Assembly (NCBI RefSeq): GCF_014652855.1 | Contig: NZ_BMZP01000010.1 | Span: 1-64,000 of the forward strand | Direction of reading: 5' to 3' | Source of the DNA: Novosphingobium pokkalii | GTDB lineage: Bacteria > Pseudomonadota > Alphaproteobacteria > Sphingomonadales > Sphingomonadaceae | Length of the DNA: 64,000 nt | In this document: piece by piece, positions 1-10,623 of the stretch | Numbering within the stretch: position 1 is the first letter of the stretch | How the letters are laid out: each line of letters opens with the position of its first letter | Position numbers and translations under genes: made by a program | The notes under the pieces: model-generated | What the model saw: the letters and a program-made list of their open reading frames with translations, nothing else | Database searches by the model: none | What the model was told of the DNA's origin: nothing

Positions 1-64
1 ATGAATCAGCGATTTTACGCCTTGGGAATCCCAAAAATCACACTTCTGCCAAAGTAGTGCTAGG

Positions 65-1405
65 TTACTTCACCGCGATCGGGCCGGGTTCGTTGGCCAG
101 GATCGCCAGGGTGCGGGTCCAGGCTTCCACGTTCTGCGCCAGCATCGCCGGGTCGATCTTGTCCAGCGTATCGTCGGGCGTGTGGTGCAGGTCGAAATAG
201 TGCGTGCCGTCCTGATTGAGGTCCACCACCGGCAGCTTCTGCGCGGCGATGATCGCGCCCACGTCTTCCCCGCCATCGGCCGCGCCATCGTGCGGCACCA
301 CGCCGATCGGGTTGAGCGCTGCCGTCAACCGGGCCTTCACCGCATCGGCCGCCGGGGCGAAGTTGGTGGTCACGCGCCACACCCGGTCGGCGCCGAAATC
401 GCTTTCCATGGCCAGGGCATGCGGTTCCTTGCCATGGGCCTTGGCATAGGCATCACCGCCGAAACCGCCCAGTTCCTCGCTGCCGGCGAACAGCACGCGA
501 ATGGTGCGCAGCGCGCCACCGGCCTGCGCGCGCAGGGCTGCCGCCGTCACGATGGCACAGCCCGCGCCATCGTCGATCGCGCCGGTGCCCAGATCCCAGC
601 TATCGAGGTGGCAGGCCACCAGGACCATGGGCAGCGACGGATCGCGGCCGGGCAATTCGCCGATGACGTTGCCCGAAGGCGCCCCGTCGACAATCTGGCC
701 GGTGAGCGTGAGATGCAGGCTCAGCGCCTGGCCGGTAGCGGCCAGGCGGGCAATCTGGTCGGCATCGGGATTGGACACCGCCCCGGCGGGAATGGGCTTC
801 ATGCCCTGGGGCCACATGATCGCGCCGGTGTGCGGATTGCGATGCTTGTCGGTGCCGACCGAGCGGATCACCACCGCCAGCGCGCCCTTGGCCACCGCGA
901 CGCCCGGCCCCTGGCGCCGCACGTTGCCATAGGGGCCATAGCCGCTGCCATCCTGCGTCGGCGCCATGGCATGGTCGATGAAAGCGATCTTGCCGGCCAG
1001 CGACCCGTCGGGTGCGGCCTTGAGCGCATCGAGCGAGGGGAAATAGACCAGCGGCGCGGTGATCCCGGCCTCGGGCGTGGCGCCGGAATAGCCGAGCGCG
1101 GTGATCGCCAGCGGCTGCGCGGCAAAGCCGACCAGTTCGGCCTTGTCGGTGCCGCGTCGATAGGCGCGCATGGTGAACGGCTCGATCGCCACCTTCTGAA
1201 AGCCCAGCGTCTTGAGCCGCGCGGCGGCCCATTCGCGGGCGCGCGCTTCGGCCGGGCTGCCGGCCGGGCGCGGGCCGATCTGCGTGGTCAGGTCACGCAC
1301 CAGATCCCAAGCAACATCGGTGGCGGGCGCCGTCGCGTGGGCCAGGGAGGGGACAAGCGACAGAACGGCAGCAGCGGCAGAAAGGCGGGCGGTCAACAAG
1401 CGCAT
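65..1405 (-). CDS. M28 family zinc metallopeptidase, secreted
   Basis: A 446-residue exported aminopeptidase-like enzyme of family M28. The M at 1405 is chosen because it opens a typical signal peptide (MRLLTARLSAAAAV, then hydrophobic, cut near SLAHA); the open frame runs 50 codons further upstream, but those codons lie in an inverted-repeat element and read like non-coding sequence. The di-zinc ligands of M28 are visible: His in ACHLDSWD (about residue 264), Asp in DDGAG (about 278), the Glu pair in GSEELGG (about 309), Asp in MESDFGAD (about 336) and His in HTPDD (about 408). A protease-associated region probably lies between the signal peptide and the catalytic part. It should act in the periplasm on peptides. 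It is monocistronic, with the end of the window downstream and a repeat element upstream. Confidence 0.9.
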   Translation of the reverse strand: MRLLTARLSAAAAVLSLVPSLAHATAPATDVAWDLVRDLTTQIGPRPAGSPAEARAREWAAARLKTLGFQKVAIEPFTMRAYRRGTDKAELVGFAAQPLAITALGYSGATPEAGITAPLVYFPSLDALKAAPDGSLAGKIAFIDHAMAPTQDGSGYGPYGNVRRQGPGVAVAKGALAVVIRSVGTDKHRNPHTGAIMWPQGMKPIPAGAVSNPDADQIARLAATGQALSLHLTLTGQIVDGAPSGNVIGELPGRDPSLPMVLVACHLDSWDLGTGAIDDGAGCAIVTAAALRAQAGGALRTIRVLFAGSEELGGFGGDAYAKAHGKEPHALAMESDFGADRVWRVTTNFAPAADAVKARLTAALNPIGVVPHDGAADGGEDVGAIIAAQKLPVVDLNQDGTHYFDLHHTPDDTLDKIDPAMLAQNVEAWTRTLAILANEPGPIAVK

Positions 1406-1454
1406 CGGCAAATCCCGGAAGGAGTTGGGGGGTGCGCCACATTTGCGCGCCCCT

Positions 1455-1720
1455 AGGCGGCGTGGACAAGTTCCACAACGCCACGGTTGCCCTGTAAAAG
1501 GCCCTGGTGAGGCGCGAGGACGCAGGAGGATTGGGCCTCCTTCAAGGACGAGCAACGCTGCCAGGGCCTTTTACAGCGCAACCCCTGCGGGGCTGGACCA
1601 AAAACCGCCATTTCAGCGTCGGCTCGTCACGCAATATTCCCGATATTGCGCTTCCTCGCCTCCTCGAACTGGCGGTTTTTGCCTCCAGCCGTGGCGCTGT
1701 GGAACTTGTCCACGCCGCCT
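1455..1720. repeat. 266-bp nested inverted-repeat element
   Basis: This gap between two genes holds a structured element. The outer arms are 1455-1486 and 1689-1720 (32 bp, 31 matching). Inside are a perfect 16-bp pair (1492-1507 with 1561-1576), a roughly 20-bp pair with one gap (1591-1610 with 1670-1690), and a short palindrome CGCAATAT/ATATTGCG around 1630-1650. Drawn as RNA it makes an outer stem carrying two long side hairpins. There is no transposase-like frame inside. The long frame of the upstream peptidase and a forward frame both run through the arms, which is why both translations contain the peptide WRCGTCPRRL. It is probably a non-autonomous mobile repeat or a structured terminator; the class is not recognised. 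Confidence 0.75.
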
Positions 1721-1758
1721 TGCTAAGTCAACCGCCAGCCTGTTCAAAACATGCTGAT

Positions 1759-3063
1759 TCAAGCCCCCGCCAGCGCCTGTTCCAGATCGGCCAGGATATC
1801 GTCGATATGCTCGATACCGATCGAGAGGCGGACATAGCCGGGGCTGACCCCGGCGGCGGCCTGCTCGGCTTCAGACAATTGCGAATGGGTGGTGGAGGCA
1901 GGGTGGATCGCCAGGCTGCGCGCATCGCCGATGTTGGCGACATGGTAGAACAGCTTGAGCCCGTCGATGAACGCCCGGCCCGCCTGCGCGCCCCCGGCCA
2001 GTTCGAACCCGACCAGGCCACCGGCCCCGCGCGGCAGATACTTCGCCGCCAGGTCCGCCGCGCGGCCCTGCGCCAGCGTCGGGTGGATCACCCGCGTGAC
2101 CTTGGCATGGCCGGCAAGCCACTTGGCCACGGCCGCCGCATTCTGGCTGTGCCGCTCGATCCGCAGCGGCAGCGTCTCGATCCCCTGGATCAACTGGAAC
2201 GCGTTGAACGGAGACAGCGCGGCGCCCATGTCGCGCAGCAGGATCACCCGCGCACGGATAGCAAAGGCGATCGGTCCGAGCGGCTTGATGTCCCGCGCCC
2301 AGACCGCGCCGTGATAGCTGGGATCGGGCAGGTTGAAGAGCGGCTGGCGTTCGGGGAATTCATCCCAAGCGAAATTGCCACCGTCCACGATCAGCCCGCC
2401 AATCGAGGTGCCGTGCCCGCCCAGGTACTTGGTGGAGGAATAGACCACCACCGCAGCGCCATGGTCGAACGGACGGATCAGCAGCGGCGCGGCGGTGTTG
2501 TCGACGATCAGCGGCACGCCCAGCTTGCGGCCGATTGCCGCCACTTCGGCAATGGGAAAGGCCACCAGCTTGGGATTGGGCAGGCTTTCGGCGTAATAGG
2601 CGCGGGTGCGATCGTCAGTTGCGCGGGCAAACCCTTCGGGATCGGCTGGATCGACGAAGCGCACCTCGATACCGAGATCCTTCAGCGTGTTGGCGAACAG
2701 GTTCCAGGTGCCGCCATAAAGATCGGTGGAACTGACGATGTTGTCCCCCGCCCGCGCCAGGTTGAGCACGGCATAAGTCGAAGCCGCCTGACCCGAAGCG
2801 ACCGCCACGGCTGCCGCGCCCCCTTCCAGCGCGGCCACGCGCTGCTCCAGCACATCGGTGGTGGGATTGCCCAGCCGGGTGTAGATCGGGCCAAGTTCCT
2901 TGAGCGCAAAGCGGTTGGCCGCCTGCTCCGTGCTGTCGAACTGGTACGACGTGGTCTGGTAGATCGGCACGGCCACGGCGCCCGTTGCCGGATCGGCGCG
3001 CCAGCCGGCGTGCAGGGCCAGTGTTTCCGGGCGTTGGGCGGGTGAAACGGGAGTCTCGGTCAT
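1759..3063 (-). CDS. O-acetylhomoserine/O-succinylhomoserine sulfhydrylase family, PLP enzyme
   Basis: A cytoplasmic Cys/Met-metabolism PLP enzyme of about 434 residues, the usual length of MetY-type O-acetylhomoserine aminocarboxypropyltransferases, which make homocysteine from an acylhomoserine and sulfide. The PLP lysine lies in SSTKYLGGHGT (about residue 211), and SGQAAST plus the GGTWNLF segment fit the cofactor pocket. The start at 3063 is preferred because GAGG lies 8 nt upstream on the coding strand; an in-frame ATG at 3090 would add nine residues (MPATIEDAN). It is transcribed alone, with a palindrome in the putative promoter. MetY and MetZ activities cannot be separated by eye, so no symbol is given. 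Confidence 0.9.
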   Translation of the reverse strand: MTETPVSPAQRPETLALHAGWRADPATGAVAVPIYQTTSYQFDSTEQAANRFALKELGPIYTRLGNPTTDVLEQRVAALEGGAAAVAVASGQAASTYAVLNLARAGDNIVSSTDLYGGTWNLFANTLKDLGIEVRFVDPADPEGFARATDDRTRAYYAESLPNPKLVAFPIAEVAAIGRKLGVPLIVDNTAAPLLIRPFDHGAAVVVYSSTKYLGGHGTSIGGLIVDGGNFAWDEFPERQPLFNLPDPSYHGAVWARDIKPLGPIAFAIRARVILLRDMGAALSPFNAFQLIQGIETLPLRIERHSQNAAAVAKWLAGHAKVTRVIHPTLAQGRAADLAAKYLPRGAGGLVGFELAGGAQAGRAFIDGLKLFYHVANIGDARSLAIHPASTTHSQLSEAEQAAAGVSPGYVRLSIGIEHIDDILADLEQALAGA

Positions 3064-3101
3064 GTTGGCATCCTCGATCGTTGCGGGCATTCCGGACCTT
3101 T

Positions 3102-3129
3102 TGTCTACTCAATCAATTGAGATTTTCAA
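3102..3129 (-). promoter_or_regulatory. Candidate promoter with a palindromic operator for the sulfhydrylase gene
   Basis: On the minus strand, TTGAAA (3124-3129) and TAGACA (3102-3107) are separated by 16 nt. The spacer is entirely filled by a perfect inverted repeat, CTCAAT-TG-ATTGAG (3108-3121). A palindrome between -35 and -10 is the classic position for a repressor site. The -10 match is poor, so this is tentative. No SAM riboswitch core was found here. Confidence 0.3.
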
Positions 3130-3304
3130 GTCTCGACCGATTGCCGGGTCATGGCGCCTGCCCTGCGCAGAATTGCGCAGCCACGCGCACAAACACAAGC
3201 AACCATGATGCTCTAGGCATTCCCGCGTGGGCAGCGCGACAAGGCGCGTTGCAGGGGGGCCGCCGTCCGGCCGCCAGGGGATTTGCAGGCCAGGGATTGC
3301 ACGA

Positions 3305-5035
3305 ATGACCGACCAGACACCGATTCCGCCAAGCGCGCGCCGGAACGCGCAGGACAGCGCCGCGCTCGACCGCATCGCCACCATGGAGGCCATGCTGCTG
3401 ATGTGCGAGTTGACGGCCGAAGGGGTGCTGGTCAGCGTCAATGACAATCTGGCGCAATTGCTGGGCACCACGCCCGACGCGCTCGTAGGGCAGCGGTTCG
3501 CCAACTTGTGCCACGACGGCGTGCAAGACCCTAGCGCGGCACCGGGCTTCTGGCAGCGCGTGGCCGATGGCCATAACCAGGTGATGGCGATCAGGCTCGC
3601 CGCGCCCGAAGGCGCGCCGGTGTGGGTGCGGCTGTCGTTCGGGCGGATGGAAGGGGCGCAGGGCTTGCCCGCGCGCGTGCTGGCCGTGGGCATCGACATC
3701 AGCCGCGACGGGCTCGCCCGGTTTGACGCCCTGGCCAAGCTGGATGCGATGGACCACGCCGTCGCTCTGGTGGAATTCGACATGGATGGCCAGGTGCTGG
3801 CCGCCAACGAAAACTATCTCAAGCTGATGGGCTACACCCTGGCGGAAGTGGTCGGGCGCCCGCACACGCTGTTTTGCGATGCCGAGACGGCGGCATCGGA
3901 CAACTATCGCGACCTGTGGAATGCGCTCAAGCGCGACCAGGTTTGCCACGGTGCCTACAAGCGCGTGGGCAAGAACGAGGCCGATGTCTGGCTGCGCGCG
4001 TTCTACACGCCGATACGCGGCGCAGACGGCAAATTGCAGCGCGTGCTCAAGATCGCCTACGATATCACCGAACAGCGCCTCGCCACGTCCGAATACGAGG
4101 CCAAGCTGGAAGCGATCGACCGCGCCATGGCGGTGGTGGAGTTCGATCTCGACGGCAACGTGATCAGTGCCAACGACAACTTCCTGTCGGTGATGGGCTA
4201 TTCCCCGCGCGAGATCATCGGCCGCCATCACGCGATGTTCTGCCTGCCGGACTATGTGCGGACGCGCGAGTATGCCGATTTCTGGATCGCCCTGAACCAG
4301 GGCAATTTCAAGTCCGGCCGGTTCCACCGCATCGGCAAGCACAACCGCGACGTGTGGATCCAGGCAACCTACAACCCGGTGCTGGACTTGCGGGGCAAGC
4401 CGCGACGGATCGTCAAATACGCCACCGACATCACCGAGCAGGTGCAACTGGAACAGAAGATCGCCGCGCGATCGCAGGAAACCGCCGGCGTTGCCGATCG
4501 CCTGGGCCGCACCATCGACGAGATCAACCGCAGCACCGAAACGGCCAACAAGCTGGCCAACCAGACCGAGATGAAAGCCGATGAAGGCGGCGTCGCTCTG
4601 AAATCAGCGCTCGAATCGATCGAGCTGATCCAGAAATCAGCCACCGGCATTGCCGAAATCGTGCGCGTCATTTCCGAAATCGCCGGGCAGACCAACCTGC
4701 TGGCGTTCAACGCGGAAATCGAGGCGGCCCGCGCCGGCGAGCACGGCATCGGCTTTTCCGTGGTGGCCGGCGAAGTGCGCAAGCTGGCCGAGCGATCGAG
4801 CACCGCCGCGCGCGACATCAGCCGGCTGATCGAGGAAAGCCTGGTGCGCATCGGCATGGGCACCGAACGCGCGCAGGCGGCGCAGAACGCGTTCAGCGCC
4901 ATTGCCGCCAGCGTGGGCGATACCAGCACTGCGATCGAGGTGATCACGCGATCGGCACTGGCCCAGGACGAAGTGGCCCGCCACATCGTCACGCTGATCC
5001 AGGAACTGGCCGCCACCGCCCATGAGCCGGACTGA
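3305..5035 (+). CDS. Soluble methyl-accepting chemotaxis protein with PAS domains
   Basis: A 576-residue chemoreceptor without any membrane segment. Two clear PAS domains stand in tandem (about residues 145-265 and 267-390; each has an EFD-G-V--AN-N pattern, a YDIT or YATDITEQ end and a GY loop), preceded by a weaker PAS-like region (about 20-130). The last 185 residues are a short methyl-accepting signalling hairpin with the invariant tip around [19 protein letters not shown] (about residues 457-475). The ATG at 3305 ([10 protein letters not shown]) is chosen over an upstream alternative because the preceding residues are low quality. The end overlaps the CheW gene by 14 nt, so the receptor and its coupling protein are co-translated. 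It probably senses an internal or redox signal; the ligand is unknown. Confidence 0.88.
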   Translation: MTDQTPIPPSARRNAQDSAALDRIATMEAMLLMCELTAEGVLVSVNDNLAQLLGTTPDALVGQRFANLCHDGVQDPSAAPGFWQRVADGHNQVMAIRLAAPEGAPVWVRLSFGRMEGAQGLPARVLAVGIDISRDGLARFDALAKLDAMDHAVALVEFDMDGQVLAANENYLKLMGYTLAEVVGRPHTLFCDAETAASDNYRDLWNALKRDQVCHGAYKRVGKNEADVWLRAFYTPIRGADGKLQRVLKIAYDITEQRLATSEYEAKLEAIDRAMAVVEFDLDGNVISANDNFLSVMGYSPREIIGRHHAMFCLPDYVRTREYADFWIALNQGNFKSGRFHRIGKHNRDVWIQATYNPVLDLRGKPRRIVKYATDITEQVQLEQKIAARSQETAGVADRLGRTIDEINRSTETANKLANQTEMKADEGGVALKSALESIELIQKSATGIAEIVRVISEIAGQTNLLAFNAEIEAARAGEHGIGFSVVAGEVRKLAERSSTAARDISRLIEESLVRIGMGTERAQAAQNAFSAIAASVGDTSTAIEVITRSALAQDEVARHIVTLIQELAATAHEPD

Positions 5036-6542
5036 CGCCCCGCTCGCGCCGGTCGCTGGCAGCGCGGCCGATGGCCCGGCGGCGCAGCTCTACGGCCTGC
5101 TCCAGGTGGCGGGAATGACTTTGGCGATGGCCGCTGCCGCCATCCGCGAAGTGGTGCCCCGGCCCGCGCAACTGCTGCCGTTCCCGGTCACCCGGCCCGA
5201 TCTGGCCGGCGCCATCGAAGTGCGCGGCGCAATCATCCCGGTCATCGACATGGGCGTGATGCTCGGCCTGGCCCCGGCGCGGGCGGACGATGGCATCGTC
5301 GTGATCGTGCGGCACGACGCGCGCGTCACCGGCCTGCTGCTCGATGGCATAGACGGCATTGCCCGCCTGCCCGAAACCGCGCTGGGTGCCCTGCACTATC
5401 CCGACGACGCGCCGCTGTATCGCCTGGCGGCGGCCGGGTTCCTGCATGGCGCCACGCGCGGCGTGGTGCTCGATGTGCCGCAACTGGCCGCCATGCCCGG
5501 CCTGCCGCTGGTGCCCGACAGCCTTGCCGGGCAGCGCGAGAGCCACGGCGCATCGCAACGCGGGGGCGAGCGCAGCGGTGATCGCGCCAATTGCCTGGTG
5601 TTTCGCGCCGGCGGCCAGCATCTGGCGCTAGATGCCCATGCCATCGTCGCCACCCTGCCCGAAAGCGCGCTCACCGCGCCCCCGGTGGACAATGAACTGT
5701 GGCTGGGCACGCTTGCCTGGAACGGCATGGCCGTGCCGGCGGTGGACACGCTGTGCCTGATCGGGATCGGCACGCTGGGGCGGATGCCCGGGTGCAGCGC
5801 CGCCGTGGTCATTCATGTCGGCAGCAAAGGCCAACAGCAGGCGCGCGTGGCGCTGCTGATCGACGCGGTGGATGATATTCGCCAGTTGCCGCGCCAGGCG
5901 GCAGCGTCGCTGGGGGCGATCGGCGTATCGGGCACCGGGGCGCGCCACGCGCTCGTCGATGTGGCGGGGCGGCCGGTGCTCCACCTTGATGCCACTGCCA
6001 TTGCCGCCGATCCGCGCCTTGGCGAAGTCGCCGCGATGCAGGTGCCTCTTGCCGGCAGCAGCGAAGAACCCGGCCACGCCCGCGCCAGCTTGGCGGGCGG
6101 CAAGGGTGCGAGCACCACCGATGCCTGGCTCACGTTCCGGCTGGGCACCGCGCGCTATGCCCTGCCGCTGGCCACGGTGGAAGCCGTGCTGCCGGGAAAC
6201 CAGCCCACGCTGCCGCTGGCCGGGCAATTTCCGCTTTCGGGCGTGTTCCTGCATCGCGACCGGCCCACGCCGGTGATCGACCTGGCCGCGCGGCTGGGTT
6301 GCCGATGCGAGGCCGAGGGTGCCGAGGCGATCATGGTCGTGGTCGGCATGGCCGGGCAGCGGCGGGCTTTCCTGGCCGACATGCTGTGCTCGGTCGAGCG
6401 GGTGCCGCTCCAGGCGCTGCGGGCGCAGGCCACCTCGCACCAGTTGCCAGCCGCAACGATCCGCTGCCGCGCCAACGAGACCTGGGAAGTGCTGGGGCCG
6501 CCAGCCTTTGCCCTGGCCACCCAGGCCGACGAGGCCGCCTGA
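5022..6542 (+). CDS. Triple CheW-domain coupling protein
   Basis: A 506-residue protein that appears to consist of three successive CheW-like domains (roughly 20-150, 185-320 and 365-500). Each has the pattern of a hydrophobic first strand, a segment of the type REVVPR / ATLPESA / EAVLPGN, and an IPVIDM / VPAVDTL / TPVIDLA strand. CheW domains bridge chemoreceptors to the CheA kinase; ordinary CheW has one domain of about 160 residues. The start ATG lies inside the receptor gene (overlap with its TGA), indicating translational coupling. No CheA, CheY or CheR is nearby, so the kinase must be encoded elsewhere. The triple-domain reading rests on repeated strand patterns and would need a profile search to fix the boundaries. 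Confidence 0.8.
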   Translation: MSRTDAPLAPVAGSAADGPAAQLYGLLQVAGMTLAMAAAAIREVVPRPAQLLPFPVTRPDLAGAIEVRGAIIPVIDMGVMLGLAPARADDGIVVIVRHDARVTGLLLDGIDGIARLPETALGALHYPDDAPLYRLAAAGFLHGATRGVVLDVPQLAAMPGLPLVPDSLAGQRESHGASQRGGERSGDRANCLVFRAGGQHLALDAHAIVATLPESALTAPPVDNELWLGTLAWNGMAVPAVDTLCLIGIGTLGRMPGCSAAVVIHVGSKGQQQARVALLIDAVDDIRQLPRQAAASLGAIGVSGTGARHALVDVAGRPVLHLDATAIAADPRLGEVAAMQVPLAGSSEEPGHARASLAGGKGASTTDAWLTFRLGTARYALPLATVEAVLPGNQPTLPLAGQFPLSGVFLHRDRPTPVIDLAARLGCRCEAEGAEAIMVVVGMAGQRRAFLADMLCSVERVPLQALRAQATSHQLPAATIRCRANETWEVLGPPAFALATQADEAA

Positions 6543-6647
6543 GCCGCCTGTTCCCCCAACCGCTTGCCCAACCTTGGCGCGCCCTGTAGAGCGCGAGGCA
6601 ATTTCGCACGTTTTGCCAAACGTTCTGTCTCGCGCAAGGACCCACTG

Positions 6648-8327
<1,680 letters not shown>

Positions 8328-8349
8328 TTTGAGTTTGCGCTAAGGGTTC

Positions 8350-8443
8350 TCACCACCCCCAACCCCCTCCTCTAAAGAGGAGGGGGCTTTTTTGTATTTT
8401 CTCCCCCTCCTCTTTAGAGGAGGGGGTCGGGGGGGGTGGTGGA
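8350..8443. repeat. Inverted pair of GC-rich palindromes (family A) after ettA
   Basis: Two copies of a 24-bp palindrome with arms CCCCCTCCTCT and AGAGGAGGGGG lie at 8363-8386 and 8403-8426. The first is preceded by CACCACCCCCAA and the second followed by GTCGGGGGGGGTGGTG, so the whole block is itself an inverted repeat. TTTTTT follows the first palindrome, so it may also work as a terminator between the convergent genes ettA and the PPOX gene. Confidence 0.8.
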
Positions 8444-8456
8444 AACCTGAGCGAAC

Positions 8457-9038
8457 CTAAGGCGCCACCCAGCCCCCGCTCCAGACATCGCCCAAGCGCA
8501 CAAAGCGCGCGCGCTGCCCGCCCTGGGCATCGAGCCGCAGCCAGTCCAGCGTCTCGGGCTCCACCAGCAGCACCGCGAAAGCAGCGCGGCCCGCTTCGGT
8601 TTCCGCCAGGCTGGGCCGGCGGGCCAGCAGATCGGCCGGCAGCGCGCTGCCCGGTGCAGGCAGCGGCGCGCCGGGGCCATGCTCGGCCAGGTAGCAGCGC
8701 CGGCTGAACGGCGCGGCCGCGTCCCACGCCGCATCCGCTACCGGACCATCCCGCTCGATTCGCGCTGGGCCGGAGAGGCGCAGTTGCACCCGCGCCACCG
8801 GATCATAGGCCAGAACGCTGGCCCGGCCGTGCAGCGCCACCGTGGCGACCTTGGGGCTGCGCGCATCGGTGTGGAAACGCAGGCCGGCCAGGCCCTGCCC
8901 CACCGCGCGCAGCACCATGACCCGCATGTCACCATCGGGCGTGCCGACCACCGGGCTGTGCATTGCCGCATGGCGATCGGCCACGGCCGCTTCCAACCGC
9001 GCCTGCGCATCAGCCATCGTCTGTTCCAGACTGTCCAT
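8457..9038 (-). CDS. Pyridoxamine 5'-phosphate oxidase (PPOX)-fold flavoprotein
   Basis: A protein of about 193 residues with the split-barrel FMN-binding pattern of the PPOX superfamily. It has an N-terminal helix, then a core strand segment DMRVMVLRAV (replacing the RxVLLK segment of PdxH), FHTDARSPKVATV (matching the SPK/N helix start) and RVQLRLSGPARI. The C-terminal part ends in a WVAP-like strand, where PdxH ends in RLAP. It resembles the Alr4036-type branch, whose substrate is generally unknown, rather than PdxH. The start at 9038 (MDSLEQTMADAQ) is preferred to one 28 codons upstream because the extra residues look unstructured. It stands alone, convergent with ettA. Confidence 0.72.
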   Translation of the reverse strand: MDSLEQTMADAQARLEAAVADRHAAMHSPVVGTPDGDMRVMVLRAVGQGLAGLRFHTDARSPKVATVALHGRASVLAYDPVARVQLRLSGPARIERDGPVADAAWDAAAPFSRRCYLAEHGPGAPLPAPGSALPADLLARRPSLAETEAGRAAFAVLLVEPETLDWLRLDAQGGQRARFVRLGDVWSGGWVAP

Positions 9039-9205
9039 CGCAGCGGTGTGGCGGCTTTGGCACGGCCGTGCCAAGATGAACGAGGGGGCATCCAACCGGT
9101 TCAGCGATGCGACAGCGGCCAAGGTTTAGCAATATCGGCAAGCGATGGGAAACAAACCGCCATCGCCTGACGTTTTGGGACTCGAATTCGCTAGGGAGAC
9201 CGGCC

Positions 9206-10132
9206 ATGGCCGCCAGCAGCAAGTGGAAATCCAAGATCGGCGCGGCACTGGCCGTTGCCACCCTCGCCGCGGCCGTTCCGGTTTCGGCCTTTGCCCAGGA
9301 ACGCGGCGACCATCATGGCGGTGAAAACCGTGGTGGTGGTGGCGGCGGCAATCGTGGCGGCGGCTTCCCGGGCGGTGGCCAGCCGCGCGGCGGCGGCTTC
9401 CCCGGTGGTGGCGGCGGCTTCCCCGGCGGCGGTCAGCCGCGCCCGGCGCCCCAGATGCCCCCTCAGATGCAGCAACCCGCGCCACAGCAAGGCCCTCGCG
9501 GCCCGCAGGGTGGCCCCGGCGGCTGGCAGGGCCAGCCCGGTGGCTGGCGCGGCGGCCACGCCGTGCCGCAGCCCGGCCAGCCCCCGCAGCCTTCGTGGAA
9601 CAACAATGGCCCGCGCCCCGGCGGCGGCAATCCCGCGCCGCAACCCGGCTGGCAAGGTGGCGATCGCGGCCCCGGCCGTCCCGGCTGGAACGACAACCGT
9701 GGTCCGGGCTGGAACGGGAATGGACGTCCCGGTTGGAACGGCAATGGCGGCCCCGGCTGGAACGGAAATGGCCGTCCGGGCTGGAACGGCAACGGCCGCC
9801 CCGGCTGGAACGACAATCGCGGCCCGTGGCGCAACGACTGGCGCCAGGATCGCCGCTATGACTGGCGCGGTTGGCGCGACGACCACCGTGACCTGTTCCG
9901 TGGTCCGCGCTATTTCGCACCGCTGCCCAGCTATCGCTACAACCGCCTGAGCATCGGCATCTACCTGGGTGCGCCATTCTATGCGCAGCAGTACTGGATT
10001 GCCGATCCCTGGGCCTATCGCCTGCCGCCGGCCTATCCGCCCTATCGCTGGGTGCGCTATTACGACGACGTGCTGCTGATCGACACATACACCGGTCAAG
10101 TCGCCGACGTGATCTACGACTTCTTCTGGTAA
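9206..10132 (+). CDS. RcnB-family secreted protein with Gly/Pro-rich repeats
   Basis: A 308-residue exported protein. It has a clear signal peptide (about residues 1-30, ending SAFAQ), a His-containing ERGDHHGGE stretch, a Gly/Pro/Gln-rich low-complexity middle with GGGFPGGGQPR repeats, six tandem 8-residue PGWNGNGR-type units (about residues 159-206), and a C-terminal domain ending in the RcnB pattern WVRYYDDVLLIDTYTGQV. RcnB is a periplasmic protein involved in nickel/cobalt homeostasis in enterics; in alphaproteobacteria the family is broad and metal binding is unproven. AGGGAG stands 7 nt before the ATG at 9206. A strong intrinsic terminator follows 10 nt after the stop. Confidence 0.82.
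   Translation: MAASSKWKSKIGAALAVATLAAAVPVSAFAQERGDHHGGENRGGGGGGNRGGGFPGGGQPRGGGFPGGGGGFPGGGQPRPAPQMPPQMQQPAPQQGPRGPQGGPGGWQGQPGGWRGGHAVPQPGQPPQPSWNNNGPRPGGGNPAPQPGWQGGDRGPGRPGWNDNRGPGWNGNGRPGWNGNGGPGWNGNGRPGWNGNGRPGWNDNRGPWRNDWRQDRRYDWRGWRDDHRDLFRGPRYFAPLPSYRYNRLSIGIYLGAPFYAQQYWIADPWAYRLPPAYPPYRWVRYYDDVLLIDTYTGQVADVIYDFFW
9680..9823 (+). repeat. Six tandem 24-bp units encoding PGWNxNRG/PGWNGNGR
   Basis: In-frame minisatellite inside the RcnB-like gene. Units start at 9680, 9704, 9728, 9752, 9776 and 9800. The first and last units read PGWNDNRG and the four inner ones PGWNGNGR or PGWNGNGG. The symmetry (outer variants, inner near-identical copies) suggests expansion by slippage or unequal exchange. 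Confidence 0.85.
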
Positions 10133-10140
10133 GGCATCAA

Positions 10141-10171
10141 AAAGGCCGGACTTTCGGGTCCGGCCTGTTTT
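10141..10171 (+). terminator. Rho-independent terminator of the RcnB-like gene
   Basis: A perfect 9-bp stem AGGCCGGAC / GTCCGGCCT (10143-10151 and 10158-10166) with loop TTTCGG is followed by GTTTTG. It lies between the RcnB-like gene and the convergent MarR-like gene and could serve both directions, as AAAAAGG precedes the stem. Confidence 0.85.
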
Positions 10172-10197
10172 GCTGTCGGCAATGCCCCACCAAGCAA

Positions 10198-10623
10198 TCA
10201 GAATGTACCGATCGCCCCCAGGATATTGCGCATCATCGTCAGGCCATCCTGGGTGAGGCGCACATAGCGCCGGCGCGAGTCACCGGTATCGGCCTGGCGA
10301 TAGAGCAGTCCTTCCCGTTCCAGCCGCGCGATCCAGCGCAGAATCGTGGTGGATGGAACGCCTGCTTCCAGACAGACGCTGGAGACCTGCAACTCCGTGC
10401 CCCGTTTGTAGGCAATGAACAGGTCGAGCAGGATATCCCACGCCGGTTCCCCGAACAGCCCCTTCACCGGGGTTGCCGCGTCACGGCGCCGGCGCAAAGT
10501 ATAGAGGGCCTTGGCAACGCGGAACGCTTCCGCCTCGACATCGACTACGGCATCCAAAGGAACGCGACCTCCCACATCAGGAACAGCCTTACTGTTGAAG
10601 GGAACTGCAGGCGCGAATGGCAT
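10198..10623 (-). CDS. MarR-like winged-helix transcriptional regulator
   Basis: A small DNA-binding protein of about 141 residues. The winged-helix part has the MarR order: an N-terminal helix (AEAFRVAKALYTLR), DILLDLFIAYKRG, a recognition region around VPSTTILRWIARLEREGLL, and a wing DSRRRYVRLTQDG, then a C-terminal helix. Start: the frame is open to an ATG at 10725, but those 34 codons contain TTA, CTA, GTT and other codons rare in this genome, so 10623 is preferred; neither start has a convincing ribosome-binding site. The gene is alone between convergent and divergent neighbours, and the signal and target are unknown. Confidence 0.72.
   Translation of the reverse strand: MPFAPAVPFNSKAVPDVGGRVPLDAVVDVEAEAFRVAKALYTLRRRRDAATPVKGLFGEPAWDILLDLFIAYKRGTELQVSSVCLEAGVPSTTILRWIARLEREGLLYRQADTGDSRRRYVRLTQDGLTMMRNILGAIGTF

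Noticed and set aside
1..64. Short frame MNQRFYALGIPKITLLPK at the window start
   Set aside because: 18 codons with no ribosome-binding site visible because of the window edge; not supportable.
182..1456. 424-codon plus-strand frame opposite the M28 peptidase
   Set aside because: The minus-strand peptidase has a signal peptide and metal ligands; the plus frame does not have any recognisable domain.
3064..3200. SAM-II type riboswitch upstream of the sulfhydrylase gene
   Set aside because: Looked for the conserved pseudoknot core with AAAAAGG and its pairing partner; only a simple palindrome was found.
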